Shown here: in pieces, positions 9,101-15,932 of the stretch
Layout: each line of letters begins with the position of its first letter
Position numbering within the stretch: the first letter of the stretch is position 1
Source: Aureivirga sp. CE67
Lineage (GTDB): Bacteria > Bacteroidota > Bacteroidia > Flavobacteriales > Flavobacteriaceae
Assembly: GCF_015767245.1 (NCBI RefSeq)
Contig: NZ_JADOTV010000007.1
Span: forward strand, 33,157 to 97,156
DNA: 64,000 nucleotides
Reading direction: 5' to 3'
Made by a program: the position numbers and the translations under genes
Notes under the pieces: generated by a model
Told to the model about the DNA's origin: nothing
Seen by the model: only the letters and a program-made list of their open reading frames with translations
The model's database searches: none

Positions 9101-9799
9101 GAAAAAGAAAAGAATTTTGAAAAAACAGAAGAAGAATTTCAGAAAGAATTGAGCGAAAATCAGAAGAAACTAAAAGAAATTCATACAAAACGAGGAGAAA
9201 TAAAACAGAAATTTGAAAAACATAAAGAAGTAAAGCTTCGAAATAAAAATACCTATGATCTGATTGAATCGCAAGAAAAAGAAATGCGAAAATGGCAGAG
9301 ATTGATTGATTTGCTTGGAGGTTCGAAAGATGCTTTTAATACTTATGTGCAACGATTGACTTTGCAGAATTTAATTCGGTTGGCAAATGTGCATTTAGCG
9401 AAATTGAATCCGAGATATTCTCTGAAAATGCCAGGAAAATATGGAAAAGGAGAGGAGTTGAGTTTTCAATTAATCGATCATTATCAAACAGATGAAATGC
9501 GTTTGGTGGATACTTCAAGTGGAGGAGAAAAATTCTTGATCAGTTTAGCTTTGGCTCTTGGTTTATCAGATTTGTCGAGTAAAAATGTGACAATTGGGTC
9601 GCTTTTCATCGATGAAGGATTTGGAACTTTGGATAACAATACTTTAGAAACTGTTTTGGCTACTTTAGAAACGCTGCAAGCACAAGGGAAAATGATTGGA
9701 GTGATTTCGCATGTAGAAAGTTTGAAAGAGAGAATTCCTACACAAATTCAGGTGCAAAAGAAAAGTAATGGTGTGAGTGAAGTTTCGGTTGTTGGTTAA
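6137..9799 (+). CDS. sbcC: Exonuclease subunit SbcC, SMC/Rad50-like ATPase
   Basis: 1220 residues. The Walker A GSTGAGKTT starts at residue 39; long coiled coils rich in K, E and Q run from about 200 to 1040; in the middle is the zinc hook CGLCG (C601, C604) that joins two complexes; the ABC signature SSGGEKF starts at 1128 and the Walker B FIDEGFGTLD lies at 1158-1167. The ATP heads hold SbcD at DNA ends. It is long for SbcC (about 1050 in E. coli), the excess being coiled coil. Cotranscription with sbcD is likely. Confidence 0.97.
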   Translation: MKILKITLQNINSLKSEKPIEIDFTKDPFLDTGLFAITGSTGAGKTTILDAITIAMYHQVARFRGNSSINRLEPVVSYGATEASSMVLFECKNVIYEAFWGIRLASSNGKLLASPKEQVRLKNVTTEKIIAEKKTEFKREIEEITQLNFDQFLRSVLLAQGEFAAFLSAKKNDKAALLEQIAGEEIYKRIGEAINSKLYSERKKLETLQAKINSDDLLSEEQRNELNLEEKEITVQEEVLQKELEQVGIYLNWFEKQKSLQKKAAEIAFEKENLNKEKETNHTILDLLQKDILANPFKESLEKIGRNKKEFEERNTKFRLLLPSLEMLQKEVSNLKIEKEKTAEFVLKQEEKNKEWQPKMEKVFSLDQEIETGKKQVLEKKDKIEKLQEEYAKHKEYLEKLSKEIQLNQEKEKDLNEYISKYKYLEEVQELWKDWNAKLILRTTKFEEFLATKLSYTSKQKEIQDLQEKEKTKQEFLEKIIKEKDVLEKEVSELLALLEENNLKLLRSQKEEKQKQINIWGELRVFSDRFVDLHHKKTHLAKDKKNLEPEILKLKEENIRLEKEFFQAKKSYEDQEKIFLLEQKIKSFEEERKKLKVGEACGLCGSLEHPFVEKYENVQLSETEKELQHRKVTFEALQKEKEQNSLLLAKKEESLKSILEQLHVVVKEMEGIIQESSKLNLEFSVSEHQKIVKEVEKRTDELADLQKQILELERLEISKEKKQKDFSDIKEEFSQIDKEIESLKAQKESVNKNIQEIFTRKERQEHEIHEMNTDLQIAFSEYEWKVPEIEDASRFIAEKESLLKEYRNTSEDLFKVKNLLVSLQKEFSLLEENEKKYTSDQKEKTKEIEVLKQKFGKIKEERISILPLNETTEVKRKELENVLEDLKNLKKQAEEKLQSQEKNFHQKTKEKELLTSEIENLKSEIEKENNQLLNQIEESEFSSLESLERAVLSKEKRAEFENLQKKLREKEVEIQTLEKEQKNTLEVLEKEKNFEKTEEEFQKELSENQKKLKEIHTKRGEIKQKFEKHKEVKLRNKNTYDLIESQEKEMRKWQRLIDLLGGSKDAFNTYVQRLTLQNLIRLANVHLAKLNPRYSLKMPGKYGKGEELSFQLIDHYQTDEMRLVDTSSGGEKFLISLALALGLSDLSSKNVTIGSLFIDEGFGTLDNNTLETVLATLETLQAQGKMIGVISHVESLKERIPTQIQVQKKSNGVSEVSVVG

Positions 9800-9829
9800 G
9801 AAATCAAATATAAATTTTAATAAATAGGT

Positions 9830-10549
9830 ATGAAAAAGATAATTTTAATGTTAGTCTTAATGTGTTCATTTACGGGGGTTAGTCAAATTAATTCTATGGA
9901 TTATTTTTCAAATCTTGAAAATGTAAATCAAATTCAAATAGATTCTTTAGTGAAAGAAGGAATCTGTTATAATAAATATATACCGTCTAGAGTTAAAAGG
10001 AAGGTTGATTTTGGTTTTGAAGAATGGAGTTTTCGATTGTATAGTAAATTAGCTTTATATGATTATCAAGATATTATTTTATTTTCGAAAGATGGTGAAA
10101 TTGTACTTGGATTATTAGGTGAGATTGATATAGATAATAAAGATAATTGTGAATATAAGGTTTTTAAAAAAGAAGCTAAACTTTTACATGAGTATATAAA
10201 TAAACATAATGAATTTTATAGTGTAAGTTTGACAGAAAAAAACTTTTTAAAAGATATAACGAGAAGAATAACTATTGGAGGTAAATACACTTATGAAAAA
10301 GAAACGGAAGAAATGTTTGATTATGTTGAAACAAAAAATAGAGGAGCTTTACACAAAATGATGACTTCTTTTTCTTTTGAATTACAAACGTTAGGAGCTA
10401 TTGGTATAATGGAAATAGGAGATTTAACTAAAAAAGAACAAAAACTAATTGAATATATTAGTAATCGAGAAAGTAAAATGAATAACTTGGAGGGTTGCAT
10501 ATTGGAACAGTTAACATTTAAAGAAATATATTCTATTTTGAAAAAATAA
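9830..10549 (+). CDS. Secreted protein of unknown function
   Basis: 239 residues with a Sec signal peptide (about 1-18, ending TGVSQ). The mature part is mixed charged alpha/beta sequence with no motif I recognise. It starts 30 bases after sbcC and ends 4 bases before the next secreted protein gene, so it may be read in the same transcript, but a role with SbcCD is unlikely because the product is exported. Confidence 0.65.
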   Translation: MKKIILMLVLMCSFTGVSQINSMDYFSNLENVNQIQIDSLVKEGICYNKYIPSRVKRKVDFGFEEWSFRLYSKLALYDYQDIILFSKDGEIVLGLLGEIDIDNKDNCEYKVFKKEAKLLHEYINKHNEFYSVSLTEKNFLKDITRRITIGGKYTYEKETEEMFDYVETKNRGALHKMMTSFSFELQTLGAIGIMEIGDLTKKEQKLIEYISNRESKMNNLEGCILEQLTFKEIYSILKK

Positions 10550-10553
10550 TCAA

Positions 10554-11231
10554 ATGAAAACAAAACTACTTTTACTATTATTAATGACTTTTTCTATTTC
10601 GTCTTTTAGTCAAATCATAAAAGATGATTCTTATTTGGATACAGATTTTGTGAAGTTCAAAACTTCTTTGATGCAAAGTGTTATTAGTAAAGACGAGGCA
10701 GGGTTTGCTAAACATTTAGCATCGAAAGTTTTAATAATGAAGGATGTTTGCGATTCTCCAAAATGCTCAAAGGATGCCGTAATTCAATATTTTTTTAGTG
10801 ATGATAATAATCCTCAGAGTTCTTGGAAGAGTTTTTTTAATACATTTCGTTTCGGTTTTATGAGAGTTGAAGAAAATCCAAAAGAGTTTGCGTTTTTTGC
10901 TCCAAGTTTTAAATATAATCTTGAATCTGAAAGTAAATTGTTGATTCTTGGTGAAAATGTAAATATTAGAAAGAAACCAAGTTTAAATGCAAAGATTATA
11001 AAAAAAGCTTCCTATGAAGAGTTTGAATATAATGATGATTCTAATACCTTTTCAGAGAGCAATATAAATGTAAATGATGGTTATTTATGGCTTGAAGTTT
11101 TTCTAAAAAATGGAGAAAAAGGATATGTAGTTGCTAAACTAACATCATATTATTATGATACACAAATTAAAGTCGAGAAAATAAATGGTCAATGGAAAAT
11201 TACTGAAATTATAGAGCCAATTGGTTGTTAA
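10554..11231 (+). CDS. Secreted protein with SH3-like domain
   Basis: 225 residues, signal peptide at 1-20 (SISSFSQ). The region from about residue 135 to 205 looks like a bacterial SH3 domain: LILGENVNIRKKPSLNAKII is the usual opening and WLEVFLKNGEKGYVV the usual end. Such domains bind cell wall or protein ligands outside the membrane. The N-terminal part contains a CDSPKC pair. It is 4 bases after the preceding secreted protein gene, so the two are probably coexpressed. Confidence 0.7.
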   Translation: MKTKLLLLLLMTFSISSFSQIIKDDSYLDTDFVKFKTSLMQSVISKDEAGFAKHLASKVLIMKDVCDSPKCSKDAVIQYFFSDDNNPQSSWKSFFNTFRFGFMRVEENPKEFAFFAPSFKYNLESESKLLILGENVNIRKKPSLNAKIIKKASYEEFEYNDDSNTFSESNINVNDGYLWLEVFLKNGEKGYVVAKLTSYYYDTQIKVEKINGQWKITEIIEPIGC

Positions 11232-11317
11232 TTGGAAATCTTTAATTTTTAAATAAATACGAATTATTGTGATTATTTAATATTTAAAATGTTAATTTTG
11301 CTTTAAAAAGCGAAAAA

Positions 11318-11911
11318 ATGTTATTGAATAATTTAGATTTCAACACGAATGAGTTGTTGGGAATACAGATTGGAAAAAGTTTAAAAAAGCAAGAGTTAAG
11401 ATTAATAGAAAGAAAACACAGATTAAGAGTTGTTCCTGAAAAATTATTTTTTGATTATTATTATTTAATTTTTGAAGAGAAAAAAAATGAAGAATTACTG
11501 CAAGATACTTCAAAATGGAATATACTTACCAAGCAACAAAGAGCAGTCTTACTTTTAGGTTTCTTTTATCAAAAAATAAAGGATTTTGATATTTGGTATT
11601 TTTGTTGCCATTTCCCAAATTTATTAGATGCACTTGAAAAAGCAATTCAATTTGTACAAACGATCAGTTTTTCATTTTGTAGCGTTCGAGAAGATTTTAT
11701 AAAAAAGACTGATAAATGTCGAACAAAAGAAGATTTTCGAAATCTATATGATATTGATTTTCATGATAGAGAAATGAAGGTGTATCATAAATTTAATTCC
11801 AATTTTCAAAAGTCTAGTTACCGAAATTTCTTCATTCAAGATTTGAATAAATTCTTAAAAGAAAACTTACATAAAATAGCTAAAATTGAAGAAAGAATTC
11901 CTATATTGTAA
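11318..11911 (+). CDS. Conserved-looking cytoplasmic protein of unknown function
   Basis: 197 residues, no signal peptide or membrane helix. The sequence is rich in aromatic residues (for example KDFDIWYFCCHFPN) and predicted mostly helical. No family is recognised. The GPP34-like gene follows 36 bases later on the same strand, so they may be partners. Confidence 0.6.
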   Translation: MLLNNLDFNTNELLGIQIGKSLKKQELRLIERKHRLRVVPEKLFFDYYYLIFEEKKNEELLQDTSKWNILTKQQRAVLLLGFFYQKIKDFDIWYFCCHFPNLLDALEKAIQFVQTISFSFCSVREDFIKKTDKCRTKEDFRNLYDIDFHDREMKVYHKFNSNFQKSSYRNFFIQDLNKFLKENLHKIAKIEERIPIL

Positions 11912-11947
11912 GGACTGAAAAGAAGTTTGATTTAAATTGAAAATACT

Positions 11948-12595
11948 ATGGAATTAGGAATTAAAGAGAAGTTTCTTTTGATGAGATTGCGAACACAAAA
12001 GAAGAATTATGTAAATACTTTTAAAGTTTTAGAAAGATCTTTATTACTTTTTGATGTTTTAGAAATGTTTCAAGACAATGAGCTTTTGATGGAAAGAAAG
12101 AAATTATCCGCTGGAAAATTTTCTTCTGATAATGCTAGAAAAAAAGTCTTCTATGAAATGGTGAAATTTTCTACAAGAAAAAGAAGTTTCAATAACTGGA
12201 TGCAGCGTTTTTATTTAAAGAAAAATAAATACATAGATGAAAGCTTAAGAAGATTGGAAGCTCAAAGTATCATTAAAATAGAAAACGGAAAATTTCTTGG
12301 TGTTTTCCCTGTAAAAACCATTGTTTTATTAAAACCTAAAGTGAAAATCGATCTAGCAAATCAACTTGAAAAAGCAATTCAACAAGGACATTATCAAGAT
12401 AAAAAACAAACTTTATTGTTAAGGCAATTGGATAATAATTATTTCTACTATTATGCATTTGAAAATAAAACTTGGAAAGAACGTTCTGAGCTTAAAAAAC
12501 AAAACAAAAAACAATTGAAAGCGATTACGATGAATTCACACGAGAAAATTGTGAATAATTATGCTTTGCATTTGGCTTATAATGGTTATGCTTAA
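11948..12595 (+). CDS. GPP34-like protein
   Basis: 215 residues resembling the bacterial members of the GPP34/GOLPH3 fold: an N-terminal helix MELGIKEKFLLMRL, a middle helical part, then a C-terminal pattern SIIKIENGKFLGVFPVKT followed by a long helix and LLLRQLDN. Eukaryotic GOLPH3 binds phosphoinositides; the bacterial role is not established, and this copy is divergent. The family assignment rests on overall pattern, not on a catalytic motif. Confidence 0.6.
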   Translation: MELGIKEKFLLMRLRTQKKNYVNTFKVLERSLLLFDVLEMFQDNELLMERKKLSAGKFSSDNARKKVFYEMVKFSTRKRSFNNWMQRFYLKKNKYIDESLRRLEAQSIIKIENGKFLGVFPVKTIVLLKPKVKIDLANQLEKAIQQGHYQDKKQTLLLRQLDNNYFYYYAFENKTWKERSELKKQNKKQLKAITMNSHEKIVNNYALHLAYNGYA

Positions 12596-12610
12596 AATCA
12601 TTTTTAAAAA

Positions 12611-12776
12611 TGAACTCATTTAAACTTTTTAACTCAAAATTCGTTTCAAGCATGTTCATCACTGGCTTGTGAAAAATTTTAACCATAGCTAAGGCTATGC
12701 TGAAATTTTTTCTCTTCACCATTAATAAACATCAGATAAAACTCCTTGTTTTGGCAAAAAAGTTTAAACGAATTCA
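12611..12776. repeat. Long imperfect palindrome, MITE-like
   Basis: The 278-base gap between the GPP34-like gene and topB is mostly a 166-base imperfect inverted repeat. The ends are TGAACTCATTTAAAC (12611) and, inverted, TTGAATTCGTTTAAAC (12776); inner arms GTGAA / TTCAC (12669, 12719) surround an exact hairpin CATAGC, TAAG, GCTATG (12684-12699). There is no T run directly after the core. No reading frame inside it is convincing. Confidence 0.55.
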
Positions 12777-12817
12777 ATAAAATAATAGCATCAAACTAGA
12801 ATATTTTTAGAGTTTTC

Positions 12818-12848
12818 TTGAATAAAAAACAGCGAATTCCTACTTTTG
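12818..12848 (+). promoter_or_regulatory. Putative topB promoter
   Basis: TTG at 12818-12820 and TACTTTTG at 12841-12848, spaced by 20 bases, match the Bacteroidota promoter pattern. The predicted start near 12855 gives a leader of about 20 bases. Confidence 0.6.
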
Positions 12849-12873
12849 CATTCACTAAAAAAGAAAGGAATTT

Positions 12874-14973
12874 ATGAAAGTATGTATTGCCGAGAAACCA
12901 AGTGTAGCAAAAGAAATAGCAACCATTTTGGGTGCTAATACTAGAAGAGATGGATATTTTGAAGGAAACGGATATTGCGTAACTTGGACGTTCGGGCATT
13001 TATGTACTTTGTTTATGCCAGATAATTACAAGCCTCACTGGAAGTTTTGGAATTTGAATACTTTGCCAATGTTACCAGAGAAGTTTGAAATTAAAGTGAT
13101 TGAAGATTCTGGTGTAGAAAAGCAATTTCAAATTGTAAAGAGTTTATTTCAGAAAGCAGAAGTTGTTATAAACTGTGGCGATGCTGGGCAAGAAGGAGAA
13201 TTGATTCAGCGTTGGGTGATAAAGCATGCGGATTATCATGGGAAAGTGCAAAGACTTTGGATTTCTTCGCTAACACCTGAAGCAATTAAAGAAGGTTTTC
13301 AAAACTTGAAAGATGCGGAGGAATATGATAATTTGTATTATGCAGGAATGTCAAGGGCAATTGGAGATTGGCTTCTTGGAATGAATGCAACACGTTTGTA
13401 TACATTGATTTATGGGCGTGATAAAAAAGTGCTTTCAGTAGGTCGTGTACAAACTCCAACTTTGGCGATGTTGGTAGAACGATTTAAAGAGATTCAAAAT
13501 TTTGTGCCAAAACCTTATTGGGAATTACAAACTACTTATAGAAATACAATTTTCAATTGCGAAGAAGGAAAGTTTGAAAAGAAAGAAGAAGGAGAGAAGT
13601 TTTTAGAAAAAGTAAAAGATGCTCCTTTTGAAGTGACTTCTGTAACAAAGAAAAAAGGAAAAGAACATCCACAAAAACTTTTTGATTTAACAGGTTTACA
13701 GGTTTATTGTAACACAAAGTTTGGTTTTTCAGCGGATAAAACGTTGAAAATAGCTCAGAAACTTTATGAGCAGAAATTGATTACCTATCCAAGAGTTGAT
13801 ACTACATTTCTTCCAAATGATATTTATCCAAAATCTTCAGGGATTTTGAGTAAACTTTCTAAATATGCGAATTTTACTGAAAAAGTTTTAGGAACAAAAC
13901 TTCGAAAATCTACCAAGGTTTTTAATGATAAAAAAGTTACAGATCACCACGCGATAATTCCTACAGGTTTTGAAATGGAACTTGGTTGGGATGAGCAAAG
14001 AGTTTATGATATAGTAACAAGAAGATTTATAGCTGTTTTTTATCCAGATTGTATTTTTTCTACGACAACAGTTTTAGGGAAAGTAACTTCAGTTTCGTTT
14101 AAAACTACTGGAAAAGAGATTTTAGAAAAAGGTTGGAGAGAAGTGATTTTTCTACCTAAAAAAGAAACAGAAGAAAATAAAGATTCGAAGAAAAAAACAG
14201 AAGAGGTAATCATGCCTACTTTTGAAAAAGGAGAATCAGGACCACATAAACCAGATTTTGTAGAAAAGAAAACAACAGCTCCAAAAAATTATACGGAAGC
14301 TACTCTTTTAAGGGCGATGGAAACAGCTGGAAAAAAGGTTGAAGATGAGGAATTGAAAGAGTTGATGAAAGCAAATGGAATTGGAAGACCTTCTACAAGA
14401 GCCAATATCATTGAAACACTTTTTAAAAGAAATTACATTACTAGAAATAAAAAGAATATTCTTCCTACTTCAATGGGGGTTCAATTGATTGATACTATTG
14501 AAAATCAGTTATTGAAATCTGCTGAATTAACTGGGCAATGGGAGAAAAAATTGAAGGAAATCGAACAAGGGGATCATAATGCTTCTGTTTTTATTCGTAA
14601 CATGAAAGGAATGGTTTCTAATTTGGTAGACGAAGTGAGGATTTTACAATCAAAATCAAAGGGAATCACAGAGCAGCCAATTTTACAAAAACCAAAACCG
14701 AAAAAAGAAGAAAAACCAGAAATTTGTCCGAAATGTAAAAAAGGAAAAGTATTAAAAGGAAAAGAAAACTACGGCTGTAGTGAATGGAAAAATGGATGTG
14801 ATTTCCGTGTGCCTTTTGTGTTTTTTGGAAAAAAGATTTCTGATACACAGTTTAAAAAACTTTTAAAAACAGGAAAAACTCAAGTTTTAAAAGGCTTTGT
14901 ATTAAATGATGAAAAGTTTGACGGAATAGTCACTTTAGATGAAAATGGATTATTGAATATAGAAAAAGCTTAA
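12874..14973 (+). CDS. topB: DNA topoisomerase III
   Basis: 699 residues, a type IA topoisomerase that passes single strands and unlinks replicated or recombining DNA. The TOPRIM domain begins CIAEKPSVAKEIA and has the acidic motif GDAGQEGELI, the TopB form of DxDxE. The active tyrosine is Y305 in YPRVDT. GIGRPSTRANI marks the conserved part of domain I. A C-terminal C4 zinc ribbon starts with C618 and C621 (CPKCKKG). trmL starts 4 bases after the stop, so they are probably cotranscribed. Confidence 0.96.
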   Translation: MKVCIAEKPSVAKEIATILGANTRRDGYFEGNGYCVTWTFGHLCTLFMPDNYKPHWKFWNLNTLPMLPEKFEIKVIEDSGVEKQFQIVKSLFQKAEVVINCGDAGQEGELIQRWVIKHADYHGKVQRLWISSLTPEAIKEGFQNLKDAEEYDNLYYAGMSRAIGDWLLGMNATRLYTLIYGRDKKVLSVGRVQTPTLAMLVERFKEIQNFVPKPYWELQTTYRNTIFNCEEGKFEKKEEGEKFLEKVKDAPFEVTSVTKKKGKEHPQKLFDLTGLQVYCNTKFGFSADKTLKIAQKLYEQKLITYPRVDTTFLPNDIYPKSSGILSKLSKYANFTEKVLGTKLRKSTKVFNDKKVTDHHAIIPTGFEMELGWDEQRVYDIVTRRFIAVFYPDCIFSTTTVLGKVTSVSFKTTGKEILEKGWREVIFLPKKETEENKDSKKKTEEVIMPTFEKGESGPHKPDFVEKKTTAPKNYTEATLLRAMETAGKKVEDEELKELMKANGIGRPSTRANIIETLFKRNYITRNKKNILPTSMGVQLIDTIENQLLKSAELTGQWEKKLKEIEQGDHNASVFIRNMKGMVSNLVDEVRILQSKSKGITEQPILQKPKPKKEEKPEICPKCKKGKVLKGKENYGCSEWKNGCDFRVPFVFFGKKISDTQFKKLLKTGKTQVLKGFVLNDEKFDGIVTLDENGLLNIEKA

Positions 14974-14977
14974 GAAG

Positions 14978-15454
14978 ATGGAGCAGAATAAAATTAATTT
15001 TAATATAGTTTTAGTTGAACCAGAAATTCCAAATAATACTGGAAATATTGGAAGGCTATGTGTTGGAAGTAAAAGTAAATTACATTTGGTTAAACCACTT
15101 GGATTTGAAATTACAGACAAAAGAGTAAAAAGAGCAGGTTTAGATTATTGGGGAGAGTTAGAACTACAATACCATGAAAATTTTGAAGCTTTTTTAAATC
15201 AAGTAGAAAATAGAGAAAGAATGTTTTTCTTTTCATCAAAAGGGGCTAAAACTTATTATGAAATAGATTTTAAACCTGGAGACTGGTTAATTTTTGGAAA
15301 AGAGTCTGTGGGGCTTGGAAAAGAGATTTTAGAGAGATTTGAATCGCAAACAACTACAATACCATTTCCTGGTAAAGTTCGCAGTTTTAATATTTCAAAT
15401 GCTGTTGCGATGGCATTAGGAGAGGGGTTACGTCAGTTAAAAATAAGTATGTAA
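14978..15454 (+). CDS. trmL: tRNA (cytidine34-2'-O)-methyltransferase TrmL
   Basis: 158 residues, the size of the SPOUT enzyme that 2'-O-methylates the wobble base of leucine tRNAs. Motifs visible are PEIPNNTGNIGRLC near the start, LDYWGE in the middle, FGKESVGL for motif 2, and the trefoil-knot end IPFPGKVRSFNISNAVA. It is a full-length and well-conserved copy following topB by 4 bases. Confidence 0.94.
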   Translation: MEQNKINFNIVLVEPEIPNNTGNIGRLCVGSKSKLHLVKPLGFEITDKRVKRAGLDYWGELELQYHENFEAFLNQVENRERMFFFSSKGAKTYYEIDFKPGDWLIFGKESVGLGKEILERFESQTTTIPFPGKVRSFNISNAVAMALGEGLRQLKISM

Positions 15455-15460
15455 GGACTT

Positions 15461-15509
15461 CAAAAAAAAATAAATCTTACCTAAAGTGGGGGAAAATATT
15501 TTTAGGTAA
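15461..15509 (-). terminator. Possible terminator for the small HTH gene
   Basis: TTACCTAAA (15477-15485) and TTTAGGTAA (15501-15509) form a 9-bp stem. Read on the minus strand it is followed by GATTTA and a run of nine T. It lies between trmL and the small minus-strand gene. Confidence 0.45.
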
Positions 15510-15534
15510 AATTTCAGGGATTGATTCTTAGATT

Positions 15535-15690
15535 CTAATATCCAGTAATTGGTTCGTTTCTAACAATTCTTCCGATGTACACAATACTAATATTGTATTT
15601 CTGTGCTAATTGTTTGTAATTTAAAGAACTTCTTTTGATTTCGCTTTTTTCGTTTTCGGTAATCGTTTCATGGTTTCTTTGGTTGCTCAT
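15535..15690 (-). CDS. 51-residue helix-turn-helix protein
   Basis: ATG at 15690, stop at 15535. Residues 20-45 form a plausible helix-turn-helix (LNYKQLAQKYNIS then IVYIGRIVRN), preceded by a charged N-terminus. It sits alone on the minus strand, with the promoter-like element TATATTTG on that strand at 15762-15755. It could be a small DNA-binding regulator; the short length means the family is not certain. Confidence 0.55.
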   Translation of the reverse strand: MSNQRNHETITENEKSEIKRSSLNYKQLAQKYNISIVYIGRIVRNEPITGY

Positions 15691-15879
15691 AATTTTTCTT
15701 TTTTTTAGTTGCTTACTTACTTAAAGTTATGAAAAATATTTTTTTCTGACACATCAAATATATGTTATTTTGCATTTATTTAATGTTTATAATAATAGTT
15801 TGTAGTCAAAATACCGGAAACTAGTGATAATTGTTCGTGGTAAATAATTAGAAAAATTTGTGTAATAAATAACAAAAAA
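15691..15879. other. Intergenic region, little recognisable
   Basis: AT-rich spacer between the small HTH gene and the acyl-CoA ligase terminator. Apart from the TATATTTG element on the minus strand near 15755-15762, I see no gene or strong structure. Confidence 0.5.
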
Positions 15880-15906
15880 ACTCGATACTTAAAAGTACCG
15901 AGTTTT
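15880..15906 (-). terminator. Terminator of the acyl-CoA ligase gene
   Basis: ACTCGATACT and AGTACCGAGT pair with one A-C mismatch, flanked by A and T runs on both sides, so it can act in either direction. It lies just beyond the stop of the minus-strand ligase gene. Confidence 0.75.
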
Positions 15907-15932
15907 CTATAAAAAATCGTGAATTTACGATA

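Noticed and set aside
7000..9600. Several minus-strand frames inside sbcC
   Set aside because: They are by-products of the A-rich coiled-coil coding sequence, which gives long phenylalanine- and leucine-rich antisense frames.
12525..12722. Minus-strand frame of 65 codons across the GPP34-like gene end and the palindrome
   Set aside because: Half lies inside a palindrome and half antisense to a real gene; the product has no recognisable feature.
13195..13230. Inactive TOPRIM motif in topB (GDAGQEGE in place of DxDxE)
   Set aside because: The glycine in place of the second aspartate is a common form of TopB in other bacteria as I know the family, so it is not a defect.
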